Assembly (NCBI RefSeq): GCF_021290925.1
Contig: NZ_JAJSLX010000001.1
Span: 496,001-560,000 of the forward strand
Source of the DNA: Sessilibacter corallicola
Lineage (GTDB): Bacteria; Pseudomonadota; Gammaproteobacteria; Pseudomonadales; Cellvibrionaceae
DNA: 64,000 nucleotides
Reading direction: 5' to 3'
A model generated the notes under the pieces. The model ran no database searches and was not told where the DNA came from. It worked only from the letters and a program-made list of their open reading frames with translations. The position numbers and the translations under genes are program-made. Shown here one piece after another: positions 1-7,264 of this stretch; position 1 is the stretch's first letter; the number at the start of each line of letters is the position of its first letter.

Positions 1-563
1 GTGCAACCACTGCCACCGAGCGTGACCGAGTGCAGCATAGAGACGTCGTTTTCAATAACCGTGGTTTCTCCGATAACCACTCCGGTTGCGTGATCAATCA
101 TAATGCCATGACCGATATTCGCCGCTGGATGGATATCGACATCAAAAATTTCTGACACTCGGTTTTGAAAAAACAGGGCCAGCGGTTTGCGCCCCTGTTG
201 CCAGAGCCAGTGACTGATACGGTAAGCTTGCAGCGCGTGATACCCTTTGTAGTGAAGTAACGGGGTTAAATATTCATCACAGGCAGCGTCGCGCTCAACG
301 GACGCGTTGATGTCTTCGAGCATTGACGTTTCAATGGCCGCGTCTGCCGCCATCGCTTCTTCGCACACTTCTCTGACCAGCATATCGGGCAGGTCTTCAC
401 TCGCCAGCAATCCAGCCAAAATGTAGGTGATGCTTTGAGTAAAGTTTTCATGTTTAAGAACGGTGCAATGGTAATGACTTGCCAGTCCCGGCTCCGCCAT
501 ACTGGCTTTTTTTGCTTCTTCTTTAATTTTCGGCCAGATACCGTTCAGTTGAGTTGTTAACAT
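1..563 (-). CDS. cysE: Serine O-acetyltransferase CysE (3' end outside window)
   Basis: Transfers acetyl from acetyl-CoA to L-serine, giving O-acetylserine, the first step of cysteine synthesis in the cytoplasm. The reading frame starts at ATG 563 and stays open to the window edge, giving about 187 residues. The N-terminal helical part carries LLHYKGYHALQAYRI, and the start of the hexapeptide-repeat acetyltransferase domain shows VDIHPAANIG, DHATGVVIGE and LHSVTLGG. These match the E. coli-type long CysE closely. The C-terminal end, including the tail that binds CysK, lies outside the window. It is alone on this strand, with a roughly 300-bp AT-rich region upstream. Confidence 0.93.
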   Translation of the reverse strand, partial: MLTTQLNGIWPKIKEEAKKASMAEPGLASHYHCTVLKHENFTQSITYILAGLLASEDLPDMLVREVCEEAMAADAAIETSMLEDINASVERDAACDEYLTPLLHYKGYHALQAYRISHWLWQQGRKPLALFFQNRVSEIFDVDIHPAANIGHGIMIDHATGVVIGETTVIENDVSMLHSVTLGGSGC

Positions 564-872
564 GAAAGTCAGTATTCCAATTCAAAAAATGAAAATCAGT
601 TCTAGGTTGCGGTTATCAGCCGCCGTTTTTACTGCGATAAGCTCACTATTTCAAGTTTGATTGAGCAAATTAGAATTTAGGTGCTTCTAATTTTTATATG
701 TCCAACAGTTATATTAGCGACAGCACCCTTAAAACAATCAAGCCGATTCAAACATGTGTTTTTATAACTCTAACACCTAAAAAGCACCAAACTAAATCTC
801 AAAATTCGTATTAAAAATCAACACATTAAGAGATGAACTTCACCGCACAATTGAGCTTTTTTGTATTAAAAA
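564..872. other. AT-rich intergenic region, no gene seen
   Basis: This 309-bp stretch lies between the stop of the M15 peptidase gene and the start of cysE, both on the minus strand. It must hold the cysE promoter. A short imperfect inverted repeat (TTAGAA...TTCTAA, about 670-692) is present but has no good T-tract in either orientation. I see no RNA gene or open frame with coding character. Confidence 0.5.
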
Positions 873-1589
873 TTAGCCCGAAACACGAATGAACCGGTTA
901 TATATTTCAGGTAGATTTTCGAGTATTTCGTTTTTCAAAAGTATGTCGCTACCGGCAATGGTTTGTGCAAGAAAATCTAGATCGAACTGTTCTTCAAATA
1001 TTTTTGCTGCAGGCGCATAACTTAAATGCCAAGGTTCAGGTGCAATACCAAAAGCATTGTCATCTGCATTGGTTGGCGTCTGATACGGTCTTACAAAACC
1101 GACGTCTGGGTTGTCTTCTAACCAGGGCGTCAGCCAGCGGTGAAATTCTTCAAAAACCCCGCCTTCTTGAGTTTCTCTTTGCGTTAATTGGACGTTGTAA
1201 TCGGAATTTATCGCCTGAGCGTCAATGATATCAATGTCTGTACCCCAATGGTGACGCGACGCCCCTGGTAACGCAGACCATCGTAGAATCGCTTGGACTA
1301 GATCCCAGCCTTGCAGGCTTCCGTGTAGAATGACGGTTTCATCAGCCGACAAAACAGCGCGTTTACCGCAAGATTTTGCGTTCCAAATCGACATTTGCGC
1401 ATTAAAACTGCGAAACCCACTAAAAACTTTTAACTTAAACCCTTGCTTTTTTGCTGCATCTGCTAAAATTTTTAAAGGCTCTATGATATTTGGATGGAGC
1501 CTACAACCAAAAGTCTCACATTCAGACAACGGGGCTAAATGTGAGTCGCTCTGACCAGAAATACACGCGTTCGCCAAAATGGTACTCAT
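873..1589 (-). CDS. M15-family D-alanyl-D-alanine carboxypeptidase (VanY-like)
   Basis: A peptidase expected to trim the terminal D-Ala from peptidoglycan stem peptides. The 238-residue protein has the M15B zinc-site pattern: SRHHWGTDIDI (H and D ligands, near residues 111-121) and EPWHLSY with the last metal-binding His. SGFRSFNAQ upstream is typical of the family. I see no convincing signal peptide at the chosen ATG, so it may act in the cytoplasm (recycling) or the start may be wrong. It is a single gene between cysE and a divergent small gene. The family is clear; the exact substrate is inferred. Confidence 0.85.
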   Translation of the reverse strand: MSTILANACISGQSDSHLAPLSECETFGCRLHPNIIEPLKILADAAKKQGFKLKVFSGFRSFNAQMSIWNAKSCGKRAVLSADETVILHGSLQGWDLVQAILRWSALPGASRHHWGTDIDIIDAQAINSDYNVQLTQRETQEGGVFEEFHRWLTPWLEDNPDVGFVRPYQTPTNADDNAFGIAPEPWHLSYAPAAKIFEEQFDLDFLAQTIAGSDILLKNEILENLPEIYNRFIRVSG

Positions 1590-1785
1590 TGACTACTTTC
1601 TCTCAATTTAAGTAACGATGCTGCTACTTTTGGTAACGAAGATCGACTCAACATTCAAAAAATAGGGATGTCTATTTACCCTCAAACTTTTTGAGGTGTA
1701 ACATAGCATTTAGCTATATAAAAATTACTACAATAGTTCGTTCAACAATCACAAGCGCAATAATAATAAATAAAGGCTAACTAAA

Positions 1786-2097
1786 ATGAACGTAAATAAC
1801 ACTGATCTTATTAGACTTAAAAATATTGGGGCTGCATCGGTCAATATTCTGCATGCGGTGGGCATCCATAACATTGATGATTTAAAAGAGGTTGGCGCGG
1901 TTGAAGCCTACGTGCGAATCAAAAATCGCGGAATCAATGTCTCAAAAGTTATGCTCTACGCACTGCAAGGTGCTCTTGAGGATACTCACTGGAATGACCT
2001 GAGCCCTGATTCAAAGGCACGTCTCTTAGAAGACGCTCAAGTCCAATCTACCTCTGAGCTAGTTTCAATGCCACCCACAGCCGCTACCGGATCGTAA
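1786..2097 (+). CDS. TfoX C-terminal-domain protein
   Basis: A 103-residue protein made almost only of the TfoX C-terminal domain, a helix-hairpin-helix-like fold; LKNIGAASVNILHAVGI and ALQGALEDTHWNDLS are characteristic. The N-terminal TfoX domain found in the competence regulator Sxy is absent. Such stand-alone proteins are common in Proteobacteria and their role is not established. An AAAGG-like ribosome site lies about 10 bases before ATG 1786. The gene is monocistronic and is followed by the three tandem small-RNA units, with no sign of a shared transcript. Confidence 0.8.
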   Translation: MNVNNTDLIRLKNIGAASVNILHAVGIHNIDDLKEVGAVEAYVRIKNRGINVSKVMLYALQGALEDTHWNDLSPDSKARLLEDAQVQSTSELVSMPPTAATGS

Positions 2098-2325
2098 TAC
2101 TCCGGTACTGGTTAGGACAAAAAACACGCCATTGTTTTGCTTAATACGAGTAGGTTTACACTAACTCCTAATGGCTAGTCTATTGTCTCGCTTACCTGAG
2201 TACCTGTCTTATATCTCACAGTGAATAGTTTATGTTCGCTGACAATCAGCGTGCACAAAGAACACGATCTAATTAGTGAAGAGCTTCACAAAAAAGCCAA
2301 ATATGCGTTCAAATCACAACTTTTT

Positions 2326-2376
2326 TGAGAATTATTATCAAAAAGACTTTACATGAGAATGAGATTGCTTATCATT
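2326..2376 (+). promoter_or_regulatory. Fur-controlled promoter of small RNA copy 1
   Basis: TGAGAATTATTATCA (2326-2340) differs at one base from the Fur 7-1-7 core TGATAATnATTATCA. A second, weaker match, TGAGATTGCTTATCA (2360-2374), overlaps the -10 region. Between them lies TTTACA (-35, 2348-2353), 16 bases, then TATCAT (-10, 2370-2375). The two Fur sites bracket the promoter, so iron-loaded Fur should block it. The start is expected near 2382. Confidence 0.75.
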
Positions 2377-2381
2377 AATAC

Positions 2382-2489
2382 ATCGACTACGCAGTAGTTG
2401 GTTCAGAGGAAACCTTATACATCATGGTCTCTTCTCCTTATCAGGCTAATCACGGTTTTAAGCCAGCTTAAATTAAGCTGGCTTTTTTT
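2382..2489 (+). ncRNA. Fur-regulated small RNA, copy 1 of 3 (RyhB/PrrF-like role)
   Basis: A predicted ~108-nt RNA. It opens with a small hairpin ACTAC-gca-GTAGT (2386-2398), followed by a weak GGTT/AACC stem, then a largely unpaired core running from CATGGTCTC through CTCCTTATCAGGC to TAATCACGG. It ends in a strong intrinsic terminator: AGCCAGCTT (2461-2469), a 5-base loop, AAGCTGGCT, then seven Ts. There is no open frame of note. The core is nearly identical in copies 2 and 3. Length, Fur control and terminator resemble RyhB and PrrF by recall, but I cannot show sequence homology. Most likely it represses iron-using proteins when iron is scarce. Confidence 0.8.
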
Positions 2490-2660
2490 ATGCCTTTCTC
2501 AAACACAAGCCCCCCGCACATTTGCTTTAAACTCAACTGCACTAAGTTCATTGTTCTGAAAAATCGCCATACTGCGTATGCTTAAATAATGACATTTAAG
2601 ATCAATATTCAAACCATGCAATAAAGTTATTTCAAAATCGATGCTTACCCCAAATAAAAA

Positions 2661-2711
2661 TGAGAATTATTATCAAAAAGACTTTACATGAGAATGAGAT
2701 TTGTTATTATT
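2661..2711 (+). promoter_or_regulatory. Fur-controlled promoter of small RNA copy 2
   Basis: The same layout as copy 1. A strong Fur box TGAGAATTATTATCA (2661-2675), -35 TTTACA (2683-2688), 16-base spacer and -10 TATTAT (2705-2710). A degenerate second Fur-like site lies at 2695-2709. The block from AAATAAAAATGAGAA onward is shared with copy 3. The start is expected near 2717. Confidence 0.75.
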
Positions 2712-2716
2712 AACTC

Positions 2717-2823
2717 ATCAGCTACTTAGTAGTTGGTGCAGAGGAAACCTTACACATCATGGTCTCTTCTCCTTATCAGGCTAATCACGGTTTTGAGCCA
2801 GCTCTTTGAGCTGGCTTTTTTTA
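2717..2823 (+). ncRNA. Fur-regulated small RNA, copy 2 of 3
   Basis: The second tandem unit, about 107 nt. The 5' hairpin is GCTAC-tta-GTAGT (2721-2733): the loop differs from copy 1, and the outer A-T pair has become a G-T pair, so pairing is kept. The core from CATGGTCTC to TAATCACGG is unchanged. The terminator is AGCCAGCTC-ttt-GAGCTGGCT (2796-2816) with a T-tract; its inner stem differs from copy 1 but pairs perfectly. These paired changes point to a functional RNA rather than a recent simple duplication. Confidence 0.8.
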
Positions 2824-2969
2824 TGAGACTCCGATAATTATCCGGCTTTGCCTACCTTTCTTTTGCAGTTATCTATCACTGGCCTTATTTCGTCTTTTGA
2901 CTTTTTGTCTTTCCCACGGGCTTTAGCGTTTGCCGCAATCTTAAGTGAATTAACGTCATCAAATAAAAA

Positions 2970-3020
2970 TGAGAATATTTATCAAATAGACTTTACATGC
3001 AAATGAGATTTGTTATTATT
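2970..3020 (+). promoter_or_regulatory. Fur-controlled promoter of small RNA copy 3
   Basis: Fur-like box TGAGAATATTTATCA (2970-2984, two mismatches to the 7-1-7 core), -35 TTTACA (2992-2997), 16-base spacer and -10 TATTAT (3014-3019). It is slightly weaker as a Fur site than copies 1 and 2, so the three promoters may respond to different iron levels. The start is expected near 3026. Confidence 0.7.
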
Positions 3021-3025
3021 AACTC

Positions 3026-3132
3026 ATCAGCTACGCAGTAGTTGGTTCAGAGGAAACCTTATACATCATGGTCTCTTCTCCTTATCAGGCTAATCACGGT
3101 TTTTAAGCCAGCTCTTTGAGCTGGCTTTTTTT
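3026..3132 (+). ncRNA. Fur-regulated small RNA, copy 3 of 3
   Basis: The third unit, about 107 nt. It combines the copy 1 hairpin loop (GCTAC-gca-GTAGT, 3030-3042) with the copy 2 terminator stem (AGCCAGCTC-ttt-GAGCTGGCT, 3106-3126, then Ts). The core is again unchanged. Spacing between units is about 335 bp (1 to 2) and 310 bp (2 to 3); the DNA between them is not conserved except just upstream of each promoter. It is followed by 230 bp with no clear feature before the Deg-type protease. Confidence 0.8.
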
Positions 3133-3361
3133 GTTGAATTTTCCAAAATCGAGCTCATCTATTTATCAATCATCCAGTTATTCGCAGCCTGTATTTATAA
3201 AAACTGCGGACAACCCGCAAATAATCAGACGTATTTTAATAGCTGAATGATGACTTATCTCTCTGCCATTCGATCACAGACGAATGACGAGAGGTGCCAT
3301 TAAGTATCGACAAATAACCATCTCAAAAAGTAACAACGCTAAACGAAGGATTACTTCAGCT

Positions 3362-4429
3362 ATGAGTCACGGCTTCAATTATTCTCGATCTAAATTTGCT
3401 GGTGTAACTGATAAATTATTGTTTATTTTACTGTTCGCAGTTTCTTCACTGACACACGCCTTAACAGAAGACGAAAAAAACAATATCCAAGTTTTTAAAG
3501 AATCCAGCCAATCAGTGGTATTTGTAACCAACAACACTCTCGTTCGAGATCCCTATTCTTTTAACGTCAGCAAACGCCCGCAAGGAACGGGAACAGGCTT
3601 TGTCTGGGACAAACAAGGCCACATTGTTACCAATTTCCATGTCATCGACGGTGCCCGAGAAATCACGATTACGTTATCGGACCAGAGCTCTTGGAATGCT
3701 GCGGTGGTGGGTTTAGCGCCTGAAAAAGACATCGCCGTGTTAAAAATTGAAGCGCCATCGAAACTCTTGAAACCACTTCCAATAGGCGATTCAGAAGCGC
3801 TACAGGTTGGACGTAAGGTGCTCGCTATCGGCAATCCATTTGGTTTGGATACCACATTAACCGTCGGAGTAGTGAGTGCTTTGGGAAGAGAAATTCAGGC
3901 GCCCAACCAGCGAACGATTCAGAACGTCATTCAAACAGACGCCGCAATTAACCCAGGCAACTCAGGCGGCCCACTGCTGAATTCAGACGGAGAATTGATT
4001 GGCGTTAACGCAGCTATTTACAGCCCCAATGGCGCGAGTATCGGAATTGGCTTTGCCATACCGGTGAATTCAGTTAAGAAAATTGTGCCGGAATTAATTC
4101 AATACGGTCATCTCGTCAGGCCAGTTATTGGTGTGGAACTCGCCCCCATTTCTTGGGCCAGGAACAATAATCTGCCGGGCGTACCGGTGCTGCGCGTAAC
4201 CCGTAATGGACCTGCAGATCGTGCAGGCATGGAGGGAATCACTCGAAATCGTTGGGGCGCAACCATTTTGGGCGATGTCATTGCCAAGATCGACAACAAA
4301 TCGGTAAACAGTATTGATGAATTATTGGGGGTGTTGGAGTCTTATAAGCCCGGTGATCGTGTGGCGATTACCATAATTCGCCAAAACCGCGAAAAAACAT
4401 TGCGCCTAACATTGGCCGCTCCCAACTGA
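3362..4429 (+). CDS. Deg/HtrA-type serine protease with one PDZ domain
   Basis: An envelope protease of the S1C family. The triad is visible: His93 in NFHVIDGA, Asp123 in EKDIAVL and Ser201 in NPGNSGGPLL; a single PDZ domain follows (about residues 245-350). I place the start at ATG 3362 (355 residues), not at the upstream GTG or ATG codons, because GAAGGA precedes it and a hydrophobic segment LLFILLFAVSS ending THA follows. That segment is either a signal peptide or an anchor. Length and one PDZ resemble DegS/AlgW, but the protease body (QGTGTGFVWDKQGHIVTN) reads more like cyanobacterial/plant Deg1 as I recall it. A role in sigma-E signalling is therefore not assured. Confidence 0.88.
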   Translation: MSHGFNYSRSKFAGVTDKLLFILLFAVSSLTHALTEDEKNNIQVFKESSQSVVFVTNNTLVRDPYSFNVSKRPQGTGTGFVWDKQGHIVTNFHVIDGAREITITLSDQSSWNAAVVGLAPEKDIAVLKIEAPSKLLKPLPIGDSEALQVGRKVLAIGNPFGLDTTLTVGVVSALGREIQAPNQRTIQNVIQTDAAINPGNSGGPLLNSDGELIGVNAAIYSPNGASIGIGFAIPVNSVKKIVPELIQYGHLVRPVIGVELAPISWARNNNLPGVPVLRVTRNGPADRAGMEGITRNRWGATILGDVIAKIDNKSVNSIDELLGVLESYKPGDRVAITIIRQNREKTLRLTLAAPN

Positions 4430-4500
4430 TAGAGCGACAGTCATACCTCGCGCAGGGGTGCTCACAGCGAGCATCCCTGCGAAATGTGCAAATCTAGAAC

Positions 4501-5223
4501 TCAAGGAATAACAACGGGAATACGCTGCGCCAAGGTAATTTCTGATGGTGAAATAACCGCTTTATAAGCGATGGCTTCTACGCCTTTGGCAACAGCTTTG
4601 CGAAGCCATTTGCCGTACTCTTCGTCAATATGATCGGCAGGGGATACAGTCTCAATGCCAGAGTGTTGAACACAATAAAAGATGACCGCTCTGTGCCCCT
4701 GATCCACCAGCCCCATCAACGCCTGTAGGTGTTTAGAACCTCGCACAGACACTGAATCAGGAAAAAACCCCTCGCCGTTAGATTCACCGTCCATCAAGGT
4801 GACACTTTTTACTTCAACAAAACAGTCGCGATCGTCAGCGCTATGGTCGCGCAAACGAAAATCTAATCGGCTTTCAAAATCTTCACACTTCACTTCTGCC
4901 TTTAGGTCGTTGTAACCGGACAACTCGGTGATGACTCCGTTTTCAATCGCTTCGGCAACTAATTTATTCGCTCGCCCAGTATTCACGCCCGCTAGGTGTC
5001 CGCTGGGTGTTGTGGTGATCTCTAACGTTTGTGCGTATTTGCGTTTTTTATTGTCAGAGGTTGAGTACCAACAAGGTGTCCCCGGTGCTGTGCAGTTGCG
5101 CATCGACCCGGTATTTGGGCAATGGATTGTGAGTGTAGTCCCGTCGGGCTGAGTAATATCCGTTAAAAATCGTTTGTACCGTTTTTCGAATATAGCTTCG
5201 TTAAATTCAGGATAAAAGTTCAT
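4501..5223 (-). CDS. sfsA: SfsA family DNA-binding/nuclease-fold protein
   Basis: SfsA was named for stimulating maltose fermentation in E. coli; its true biochemical role is unsettled, with an OB-fold plus nuclease-like fold. The 240-residue length fits the family. Typical stretches are FEKRYKRFLTDI, THE-like HCPNTGSM and the DxE..K-type motif CFVEVKSVTL, which holds the nuclease-like acidic residues. It stands alone on the minus strand, convergent with the Deg-type protease and divergent from dksA. sfsA next to dksA is a common gammaproteobacterial arrangement. Confidence 0.93.
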   Translation of the reverse strand: MNFYPEFNEAIFEKRYKRFLTDITQPDGTTLTIHCPNTGSMRNCTAPGTPCWYSTSDNKKRKYAQTLEITTTPSGHLAGVNTGRANKLVAEAIENGVITELSGYNDLKAEVKCEDFESRLDFRLRDHSADDRDCFVEVKSVTLMDGESNGEGFFPDSVSVRGSKHLQALMGLVDQGHRAVIFYCVQHSGIETVSPADHIDEEYGKWLRKAVAKGVEAIAYKAVISPSEITLAQRIPVVIP

Positions 5224-5450
5224 AAAAAAGGTCTACATATATAGCAAAAAGTCAAAACATTGCGTCTAAAATACCGAATATAGAGAGCAAGTATTACACT
5301 GATTGAGAAATATCATCAGCCTGAAAAAAATCTGTAGCATCAGTTACAGGTTTCTGGTAGCTTGCTGTGCTCTGAAAAATTCGGGCTTGAAATATTTAAG
5401 AACGCCCAAACATAGATTGCCCTGTGATTTCGACAAAGAGGCGAACAACA

Positions 5451-5891
5451 ATGCCAAACTCATCCACAGCTGACAAAGTTAACACCTACGGTTTGCAACC
5501 CTACCAGGAGCAACCGGGCGAAGAATACATGAATGAATCACAACAGGAGCACTTTCGAAAGATGCTCTTGGCGTGGAAGGCTGAGTTAATGGAAGAAGTC
5601 GATCGAACCATGAGTCACCTCAAGGATGAAGCGGCGAACTTCCCAGACCCTGCTGACAGGGCCAGCCAAGAAGAAGAATTTAGCTTAGAACTTCGCACTC
5701 GCGACCGCGAGCGAAAGCTCATTAAGAAAATTGACTCAACTATCGAGCTTATCGACAGTGATGACTACGGTTATTGCGAGACTTGCGGTGTTGAGATTGG
5801 CATCAGTCGCCTAGAAGCTCGACCCACTGCAACTCAATGTGTTGATTGTAAAACGCTTGATGAAATCCGAGAAAAACAAGTCGGCGGTTAA
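5451..5891 (+). CDS. dksA: RNA polymerase-binding transcription factor DksA
   Basis: Binds in the RNA polymerase secondary channel and, with ppGpp, drives the stringent response. The start at ATG 5451 (146 residues, near the usual 147-151) is preferred over GTG 5424 because AGAGG sits 10 bases upstream. The coiled coil carries the acidic tip DPADRASQEEE, which includes the D-x-x-D-x-A signature. The C-terminal zinc finger shows CETCG and CVDCK. It is the first gene of the conserved dksA-gluQ pair; 170 bp separate the two. Confidence 0.96.
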   Translation: MPNSSTADKVNTYGLQPYQEQPGEEYMNESQQEHFRKMLLAWKAELMEEVDRTMSHLKDEAANFPDPADRASQEEEFSLELRTRDRERKLIKKIDSTIELIDSDDYGYCETCGVEIGISRLEARPTATQCVDCKTLDEIREKQVGG

Positions 5892-5910
5892 CAACAAAAG
5901 AAACACCTCA

Positions 5911-5940
5911 GAGTAAACGGCATCCATTGCTGTTTACTCT
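5911..5940 (+). terminator. Inverted repeat after dksA
   Basis: GAGTAAAC (5911-5918) pairs with GTTTACTC (5932-5939), possibly extended by GC pairs. TGTTTACTCT occurs again at about 5947-5956. There is no proper T-tract, so termination here would be weak or processing-related. Confidence 0.35.
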
Positions 5941-6061
5941 CCCTTGATGTTTACTCTAAGCCCCGCACTATGTTTGACTGACACCTGAGGTTCTAGCAAC
6001 CTGAGGGTTCTATTTTTCTAAAGTCCAATACGAATCACCCCATTCGACCCCTTCTTTTTCT

Positions 6062-6949
6062 ATGACTTCCTATGTTGGTCGTTTCGCTCCCTCACCTACC
6101 GGGCAATTGCATTTCGGCTCACTCGTCACTGCATTAGCAAGCTATCTTGATGCTCGAAGTCAATCCGGCATTTGGTTGGTCCGCATTGAAGATCTTGATC
6201 CGCCGAGAGAAGAAAAAGGTGCCACCGAATCGATACTCAGAAGCCTAGAATGCCACGGGTTGAATTGGGACAAAGAAGTTATTTATCAATCCAAACGCGC
6301 CGAGGTTTTCGATCATTACCTCGAACAATTAAGCAATAAACAGTTATTGTTTCGATGCAATTGCACACGCCAACGGTTATCGAAACTGCACGGCAGTTAC
6401 GACGGCCACTGTTTAACGTCGCCACCTGAATCTGATTCACCCAGCGCACTGAAAATTGGCAACCTAGCCAATAAAAACTGGAGTTTTGACGATCGAATTC
6501 AGGGATTTCAAAAGGAGCATTTGTCGTTTCCGCAAGACAGTTTTGTCCTGGTGCGAAAAGACACTTTGTACGCCTACCAATTAGCGGTTGTGTGCGATGA
6601 TATTGAGCAAGGAATCACCCACATTGTCAGAGGCAACGATTTGCTTTCGAGTACTGCTCGGCAGATTTTATTATTCGATGTTTTAGAAGCAACGCCGCCA
6701 AGCTTTGCTCACATCCCCTTGGTACTTGCCAATAATCAACAAAAACTCAGCAAACAAAACAAAGCTCCGGTTATTGATAACGCCGAAGCGTCAATGAATT
6801 TGTTGAATGCGCTAAAATTTTTAAATCAATCTCCGCCAGAAAATTTGTCGGAAGAATCACCAGAAACCATTTTGTCGTGGTCCATTGAGCATTGGCAAAT
6901 CAATGCCATTCCTAAATTGCCAGGTTTCATTCCGCCGAACTCACTTTGA
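6062..6949 (+). CDS. gluQ: Glutamyl-Q tRNA(Asp) synthetase
   Basis: A truncated glutamyl-tRNA synthetase paralogue that charges glutamate onto the queuosine at position 34 of tRNA(Asp), not onto a tRNA end. At 295 residues it lacks the anticodon-binding domain. Seen: GRFAPSPTGQLHFGSL (HIGH-type motif), RIEDLDPPR, zinc-site cysteines in FRCNCTRQRL and DGHC, and KLSKQ in place of KMSKS. It follows dksA as in Pseudomonas and enteric bacteria. Confidence 0.95.
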   Translation: MTSYVGRFAPSPTGQLHFGSLVTALASYLDARSQSGIWLVRIEDLDPPREEKGATESILRSLECHGLNWDKEVIYQSKRAEVFDHYLEQLSNKQLLFRCNCTRQRLSKLHGSYDGHCLTSPPESDSPSALKIGNLANKNWSFDDRIQGFQKEHLSFPQDSFVLVRKDTLYAYQLAVVCDDIEQGITHIVRGNDLLSSTARQILLFDVLEATPPSFAHIPLVLANNQQKLSKQNKAPVIDNAEASMNLLNALKFLNQSPPENLSEESPETILSWSIEHWQINAIPKLPGFIPPNSL

Positions 6950-7075
6950 GGTTTTTGGAATTTTTAACACCGCAATAAAAACGGTAATAAAGGAAGAAAG
7001 ACTCATTGGCCTTTTTGATTGAGACGTTGATTACTCGTATGATGCTCCCAACCCATAAAACCACTGATTATTTGT

Positions 7076-7264
7076 ATGAATAACCCTGTTGTCACACATC
7101 GACTTCTCATACTGCTCTTACTGGTGCTCACCAGCTTTTCACCCGCACTGTTCAGTTGGGTATTAAGCGAACAAGGAACCTGGTATCGACCTTTTATTGT
7201 TTGGTCATTTGTAATACTAATCGCCTATTTATTGCAGCGTGAGCGCATTCGACGTGACTTTTGA
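7076..7264 (+). CDS. Small membrane protein upstream of cbrA (CbrX-like)
   Basis: A 62-residue protein with two likely membrane helices (LLILLLLVLTSFSPALF and FIVWSFVILIAYLL) and a basic end RERIRRDF. Its stop codon TGA (7262-7264) lies inside the cbrA reading frame, which starts at GTG 7239, a 26-base overlap that suggests translational coupling. In Pseudomonas a similar tiny gene sits in the same position and, from recall, is called cbrX. Function is unknown; membrane location and co-expression with CbrA are inferences. Confidence 0.75.
   Translation: MNNPVVTHRLLILLLLVLTSFSPALFSWVLSEQGTWYRPFIVWSFVILIAYLLQRERIRRDF

Noticed and set aside
2085-2112. Inverted repeat TACCGGA/TCCGGTA over the end of the TfoX-like gene as a terminator
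   Set aside because: No T-tract follows and the stem includes the stop codon; too weak to annotate.
2326-3132. Repeats as an insertion-sequence remnant or REP element
   Set aside because: Each unit has promoter, hairpin, core and terminator in order, with paired stem changes; there are no terminal inverted repeats or transposase fragments.
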